A DNA stretch of 8,999 nucleotides from Chloroflexota bacterium. Lineage in GTDB: Bacteria; Chloroflexota; Limnocylindria; Limnocylindrales; CSP1-4. Position 1 is the stretch's first letter. Each line of letters opens with the position of its first letter. Under the pieces are notes generated by a model. That model made no database searches and was not told where the DNA came from. It saw only the letters and a program-made list of their open reading frames with translations. A program made the position numbers and the translations under genes. Location: NCBI GenBank assembly GCA_003158495.1, contig PMJT01000069.1, positions 5,926 to 14,924 on the forward strand. Reading direction: 5' to 3'. This document shows, piece by piece, positions 6,245 through 8,999 of this stretch.

Positions 6245-6942
6245 TAGCTCGTGGCCGGCGGCCAGAGCGCCAGGCGGTAGCCACCTGCCGTGTCCGTGAT
6301 CAGATGGTGCGGCTCGTCGGCGTCGAGTTCCAGCTTCTGGCGCAGCCGCCGAACGGTGACCCAGACATAGGCCGGTTCGGCCGCGTCCGAATCCGCCCAG
6401 ACCTTCCTGAGCAACTGCTCGGTGGAAACTGCCCTGGGCATGCTGGAGGCAAGAGTTGCGAGAAAGCGGCACTCGGTGGGCGAGAGTGAGATCCGCTGCC
6501 CGCGGACGATGGCCTCTCGCTTGCGCGGTACCAGGGTTACATCGCCGAGAACGAGTTCCTCGACGGGGATCTGATCCTGCAGGCGACGCAAGACGCGCCG
6601 GATCCGGGCAACGAGTTCGGCGTAGTCGTACGGCTTGGTGACGTAGTCTTCGGCGTAGGTGGCGATCAGATTCGCCTTGCTGTCGGCCGCGGCCACGGCG
6701 GATAGCACCAGGATGGGGATGTCCGCCTTGCTCTTGATCCGTCTGGCGAGCGTCTGTCCGTCCATGCCCGGCATCATCAGGTCGAGGATCACCAGATCCG
6801 GCCAGGCAGCATCGAGGCGTTCCAGTGCCTGGGCGCCGCTGCCCGCACGGGTCACCCGGAAGCCATCGCCGCCGAGCCGATCCGCCAGCGCATTCAGGTG
6901 GGCCGGGTCGTCGTCGACCAGGAGCAAACGGGCTTCGCTCAC
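6244..6942 (-). CDS. OmpR/PhoB-family response regulator
   Basis: A 232-residue two-component response regulator acting as a cytoplasmic DNA-binding transcription factor. The receiver domain (about 4-118) has the acidic pocket D10-D12, phospho-acceptor D54 in 'VILDLMMPGMDG', S81 in 'LVLSA' and K103 in 'YVTKPYD'. All required residues are present. The C-terminal winged helix (about 128-229) shows the OmpR features 'LSPTECRFLATLA', 'LLRKVW', 'VWVTVRRLRQKLE' and the wing 'ITDTAGGYRL'. No histidine kinase is adjacent, so it is an orphan in this window. The start is GTG at 6942. There is no Shine-Dalgarno, but a TAGACT hexamer sits seven bases upstream, suggesting a leaderless mRNA. It is 51 bp after the glycosylase gene and 229 bp before the TadE-like gene in the same orientation. 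Control of the pilus genes is a guess from position. Confidence 0.93.
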   Translation of the reverse strand: MSEARLLLVDDDPAHLNALADRLGGDGFRVTRAGSGAQALERLDAAWPDLVILDLMMPGMDGQTLARRIKSKADIPILVLSAVAAADSKANLIATYAEDYVTKPYDYAELVARIRRVLRRLQDQIPVEELVLGDVTLVPRKREAIVRGQRISLSPTECRFLATLASSMPRAVSTEQLLRKVWADSDAAEPAYVWVTVRRLRQKLELDADEPHHLITDTAGGYRLALWPPATS

Positions 6943-6949
6943 GCGGTCA

Positions 6950-6955
6950 AGTCTA
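6950..6955 (-). promoter_or_regulatory. Putative -10 box (TAGACT) for leaderless response-regulator transcript
   Basis: Minus-strand TAGACT keeps the conserved TA and final T of the -10 consensus and ends seven bases before the GTG start, where no ribosome-binding site is seen. No -35 is recognisable. It has the same geometry as the sites before the HNH and glycosylase genes. Confidence 0.38.
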
Positions 6956-6993
6956 CGGCCGGACGGGGAAGACGGCCTCGCCCCCGTGCCCGG

Positions 6994-7677
6994 TCAGTCG
7001 CGGGCGATCTCGTGGGCCCGGGCCATGACCGCGTCGAGCATCGGCGGCGTGAGCCGGCCCGTGAACGTGTTCTGCTGGCTCGGGTGGTAGGAGCCGAGCA
7101 GCGTGAAGGGACCGACCCGCGCCTCGGTCAGGTGGCCGAATTCGGGCCGTGGTGCGACTCTGTGGCCGAGATCGGCGAGCGCCCTGAGCGCGCCGTCCCA
7201 CGCAAATCCACCCAGCGCGACGACGACCCGGAGCCCGCCGAGGAGGCCCATCTCGCCGACGAGGTACAGCAGGCAAGCGGCCCGCTCCGCCGGGGTGGGC
7301 TTGTTGTCGGGCGGAGCGCAGCGCACGACCGCTGAGATATAGGCGCCGTTCAGGGTCAGCCCGTCGTCGATCGAGACGGACTCGGGCTGGTTCGCAAATC
7401 CCGTGCGATGAAGCGACGCGAACAGGAAGTCGCCCGATCTGTCGCCCGTGAAGAGCCGGCCCGCACGGTTACCGCCGTGGGCCGCGGGGGCGAGCCCCAC
7501 GACAAGGACCCGCGCCTCCGGGTCGCCGAAGCCGGGCAGCGGCCGGGCCCAGTACCGCTCGCCGCCGAAGCGAGCCGGCGGGTGCGCGGCCGCTTCCTCG
7601 CGCCACTCGACCAGCCGCGGGCACAGTCGGCAGGCCACGACTTCGGCATTGAGTTCGGTCAGCGTGGATGGGTGCAT
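6994..7677 (-). CDS. Uracil-DNA glycosylase, family 5 (UDGb type)
   Basis: A 227-residue base-excision-repair enzyme that removes uracil, and in family members also hypoxanthine and other deaminated bases, from DNA. The active-site motif 'GLAPAAHGGNRAGR', continuing to 'FTGD' (61-79), is the family 5 form; it lacks the polar Asp/Asn catalytic residue of families 1 and 4. The second motif, 'GSYHPSQQNTFTGRLT' (195-210), carries the conserved His198 and the DNA-intercalating loop. Four cysteines, C16 and C19 ('CRLC') with C120 ('VVRCAPP') and C135, fit the iron-sulfur cluster of the family 4/5 group. Length is normal. ATG 7677 is preceded by GAGGGG only two bases away and by a TACAGT hexamer at seven bases, so it may be leaderless. 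It lies 66 bp after vanZ and 51 bp before the response regulator. Confidence 0.94.
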   Translation of the reverse strand: MHPSTLTELNAEVVACRLCPRLVEWREEAAAHPPARFGGERYWARPLPGFGDPEARVLVVGLAPAAHGGNRAGRLFTGDRSGDFLFASLHRTGFANQPESVSIDDGLTLNGAYISAVVRCAPPDNKPTPAERAACLLYLVGEMGLLGGLRVVVALGGFAWDGALRALADLGHRVAPRPEFGHLTEARVGPFTLLGSYHPSQQNTFTGRLTPPMLDAVMARAHEIARD

Positions 7678-7684
7678 CCCCTCG

Positions 7685-7690
7685 ACTGTA
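7685..7690 (-). promoter_or_regulatory. Putative -10 box (TACAGT) for the uracil-DNA glycosylase gene
   Basis: Minus-strand TACAGT matches the -10 consensus at four of six positions and ends seven bases before the ATG, a spacing consistent with leaderless transcription. No -35 is evident. The intervening bases CGAGGGG might instead act as a very close ribosome-binding site. Confidence 0.38.
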
Positions 7691-7743
7691 GCGCGCCTTC
7701 TTCGAGCGCATCGTGAAGTCCCGTCGGCCGAGCTCCGATCCGC

Positions 7744-8406
7744 TCAGGTCGGTTTGCCGCCCGGTTCCGGGTAACGCGCCTCAACCTCCGCGGCGATGAG
7801 CGCCCCAAGAGGGCTGTCCCGCACTATCGGCCACAACAGGAAGGCGATGACGGCGCCCGAAGCGTTCATGATCGCGTCGTCCACGTCCGTCACCCGGTAG
7901 GTGAAACCTTCGAGCAGAGAGCCGGCGTACTGCGTCAGTTCGATGCCGACGCCAAAGGCAATCGCCACGAGCAAGAACTTGCGCCAGTCGCGGAGTGCCG
8001 GCCAGAGCTCCGGCGCATAGATCCCGAGCGGCACGAGCAGGAGCATATTTCCCGAGAGTTGCCGCAGGGCGCCGAACGCGGGCTCCCATGAGCTGAGGAC
8101 GACTCCCCTGTTGATTTCTCCGATTTGGGACCAGATCGTGGCGAGTTGCGACCAGATCGTGGCGAACGGGACGATGTTGTCCTCGCTCAGGCCACGCCAC
8201 TGGCGGTAGAAATCCTGCCCTGCGATCGGGATGGGGAAGATTGTCAGCGCGATCACGAGGGTCACGTGGACCACGGCCAGGAGCGCGAAGAGCGTCCAGC
8301 GCCGATCTGCCTTGCGCCGGATCACCCAGTAGACGAGCGGCAAGGCGGCAATCGGAACAAGGAACCCGGGAATGAGCGTCAGGCCGCCATCGTGGAAGGT
8401 AAGCAT
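7744..8406 (-). CDS. VanZ-family integral membrane protein
   Basis: A 220-residue polytopic membrane protein of the VanZ-like family. The founding member gives low-level teicoplanin resistance, but most members have unknown roles in the cell envelope. Hydrophobic segments lie at about 8-30, 37-59, 118-133, 143-158 and 178-197. Family hallmarks visible are 'NIVPF' (77-81), 'GNMLLLVPLGIY' (119-130), 'ELTQ' (156-159) and R171-x-x-D174-x-D176-D177 leading to N181-x-x-G184. Residues 82-94 contain a doubled 'ATIWSQ' caused by a 21-bp tandem duplication. The ATG at 8406 has GGAGGGG upstream at about 9-11 bases, a reasonable ribosome-binding site. It is divergent from pdxS, separated by 282 bp. Resistance cannot be inferred from the sequence. 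Confidence 0.88.
   Translation of the reverse strand: MLTFHDGGLTLIPGFLVPIAALPLVYWVIRRKADRRWTLFALLAVVHVTLVIALTIFPIPIAGQDFYRQWRGLSEDNIVPFATIWSQLATIWSQIGEINRGVVLSSWEPAFGALRQLSGNMLLLVPLGIYAPELWPALRDWRKFLLVAIAFGVGIELTQYAGSLLEGFTYRVTDVDDAIMNASGAVIAFLLWPIVRDSPLGALIAAEVEARYPEPGGKPT
8129..8165 (-). repeat. 21-bp-period tandem duplication inside the VanZ-like gene
   Basis: GACCAGATCGTGGCGA occurs at 8129-8144 and again at 8150-8165, a period of 21 bp that keeps the reading frame. It duplicates seven residues (ATIWSQL then ATIWSQ, residues 82-94) in the loop just after the conserved NIVPF motif. Confidence 0.8.
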
Positions 8407-8566
8407 TCGGAAGAACCCCTCCGCGTCGGAATGGTTGCGTCAGGATGACACCCGGGGCGGAGCCGACGTAAGGCGGAAACTGCCCGGAACCGGCCGCCCG
8501 CTTAGCCTGCGGTTGCGGTCCGGTGCGGATTTCCACACCCGGGGGTCCGGAACCGGCGCACGCGCC

Positions 8567-8578
8567 GATCGGCCGATC
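8567..8578. promoter_or_regulatory. 12-bp perfect palindrome upstream of the pdxS promoter
   Basis: GATCGGCCGATC is fully self-complementary and ends 26 bp before the TATAAT box, just upstream of where a -35 element would lie. It could bind a dimeric regulator. In GC-rich DNA a 12-bp palindrome can also occur by chance. The rest of 8407-8604 shows only an 11-bp direct repeat, CCGGAACCGGC, at 8484 and 8547. Confidence 0.35.
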
Positions 8579-8604
8579 TGAACGGGCGCGGCGGGCCGGC
8601 CGCG

Positions 8605-8610
8605 TATAAT
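8605..8610 (+). promoter_or_regulatory. -10 box TATAAT of the pdxS promoter
   Basis: A perfect TATAAT, the only one noticed in this GC-rich window, lies 78 bp before the pdxS ATG and points the right way. The 17-bp upstream position (8582-8587, ACGGGC) does not resemble a -35 box, so activation or an upstream element may be needed. It predicts an untranslated leader of about 70 nt. Confidence 0.65.
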
Positions 8611-8688
8611 TCTTGAGCCTGAGACTGGTCGCTGCCGCGCCTGAGCACGCCCAGCCTCCTCGCCGAAGCTAAGGAATGGACCCCACCA

Positions 8689-8999
8689 ATGACCGCCGAG
8701 ACCTCCACCTGGGCCACCAAGAAGGGCCTTGCCCAGATGCTCAAAGGCGGCGTCATCATGGACGTCGTTACCCCCGAGCACGCCAAGATCGCCGAGGATG
8801 CGGGCGCATGTGCCGTAATGGCACTGGAGCGCGTGCCGTCGGACATCCGCGCCGCCGGCGGCGTAGCCCGTATGAGCGACCCGCTCATGATCGAGGGGAT
8901 CATGGCCGCGGTCAGCATCCCGGTGATGGCCAAGGCCCGCATCGGGCACTTCGTCGAGGCGCAGGTCCTCGAAGCCCTCGGCGTGGACTACATCGACGA
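8689..8999 (+). CDS. pdxS: Pyridoxal 5'-phosphate synthase subunit PdxS (partial, C-terminus outside window)
   Basis: The first 103 residues of the PLP synthase lyase subunit, which condenses ribose 5-phosphate, glyceraldehyde 3-phosphate and ammonia supplied by the PdxT glutaminase in the DXP-independent vitamin B6 pathway. Signature segments visible are 'MLKGGVIMDV' with D25, 'EDAGACAVMALERVPSDIR', 'GGVARMSDP' and 'PVMAKARIGHFVEAQ' with K82, equivalent to the lysine that forms the Schiff base with ribose 5-phosphate. The second catalytic lysine and the rest of the barrel (about two thirds of the usual ~295 residues) lie beyond the right edge. ATG 8689 follows AAGGA at 8671-8675, a rather long 13-base spacing. 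Another ATG at 8676 is out of frame. pdxT is expected downstream but cannot be seen. Confidence 0.96.
   Translation, partial: MTAETSTWATKKGLAQMLKGGVIMDVVTPEHAKIAEDAGACAVMALERVPSDIRAAGGVARMSDPLMIEGIMAAVSIPVMAKARIGHFVEAQVLEALGVDYID

Noticed and set aside
8547..8557. 11-bp direct repeat CCGGAACCGGC (also at 8484-8494) as an iteron or regulator site
   Set aside because: Only two copies of a GC-rich, partly palindromic word 63 bp apart in the vanZ-pdxS spacer; too weak to separate from chance.
8440..8949. Minus-strand open frames overlapping the pdxS start (8440-8949 and 8502-8942)
   Set aside because: They run antisense to unmistakable PdxS coding sequence and through its promoter; they have no family character.

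Overview
This is a GC-rich (about two thirds G+C by eye) bacterial chromosome segment. Every complete gene is on the minus strand. One gene, pdxS, starts on the plus strand at the right edge. Gene content is mostly housekeeping or repair (tRNA CCA-adding enzyme, HNH nuclease, family 5 uracil-DNA glycosylase, PLP synthase) plus a small pilus/adhesin locus. High GC, a perfect TATAAT -10 box, several start codons placed 6-7 nt behind a TANNNT hexamer, and TadE/TadG-like surface genes with a VanZ-like protein together suggest a soil or freshwater Chloroflexota (Limnocylindria/Ellin6529-like). That placement is inference from overall impression, not from a marker gene.

Layout, left to right. 1-2491 is a minus-strand cluster reading HNH endonuclease -> cca -> TPR protein; the TPR protein runs off the left edge. 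The HNH start codon follows a promoter-like hexamer inside a perfect 11-bp inverted repeat, a good operator candidate. 2492-2697 is an intergenic stretch holding that repeat and a strong hairpin that probably ends transcription of the next locus. 2698-6014 holds two cotranscribed surface genes with strong Shine-Dalgarno sites. The first is a TadE-type minor pilin. The second is a 941-residue TadG-like protein whose von Willebrand A domain is split by five tandem repeats of about 65 residues and which ends in an IPT/TIG-like domain. 6015-6243 is a 229-bp leader or spacer containing a 103-bp unit bounded by 13-bp perfect inverted repeats. 6244-8406 carries an OmpR-type response regulator, a family 5 uracil-DNA glycosylase and a VanZ-family membrane protein, each separated by 50-66 bp. 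8407-8688 is a divergent intergenic region with the pdxS promoter. 8689 onward is the N-terminal third of pdxS.

The most interesting item is the TadE/TadG-like pair. The large protein combines a membrane-anchoring pseudopilin-like N-terminus, a MIDAS-type vWA domain, an inserted array of phage-tail-like repeats and a C-terminal Ig-like fold, which looks like a surface adhesin. The array is nearly identical at DNA level over long stretches, so its copy number may change. No assembly ATPase, prepilin peptidase or secretin gene lies in the window, so the pair must use machinery encoded elsewhere. The neighbouring response regulator has no kinase beside it and could control the pair, but nothing in the sequence proves this.
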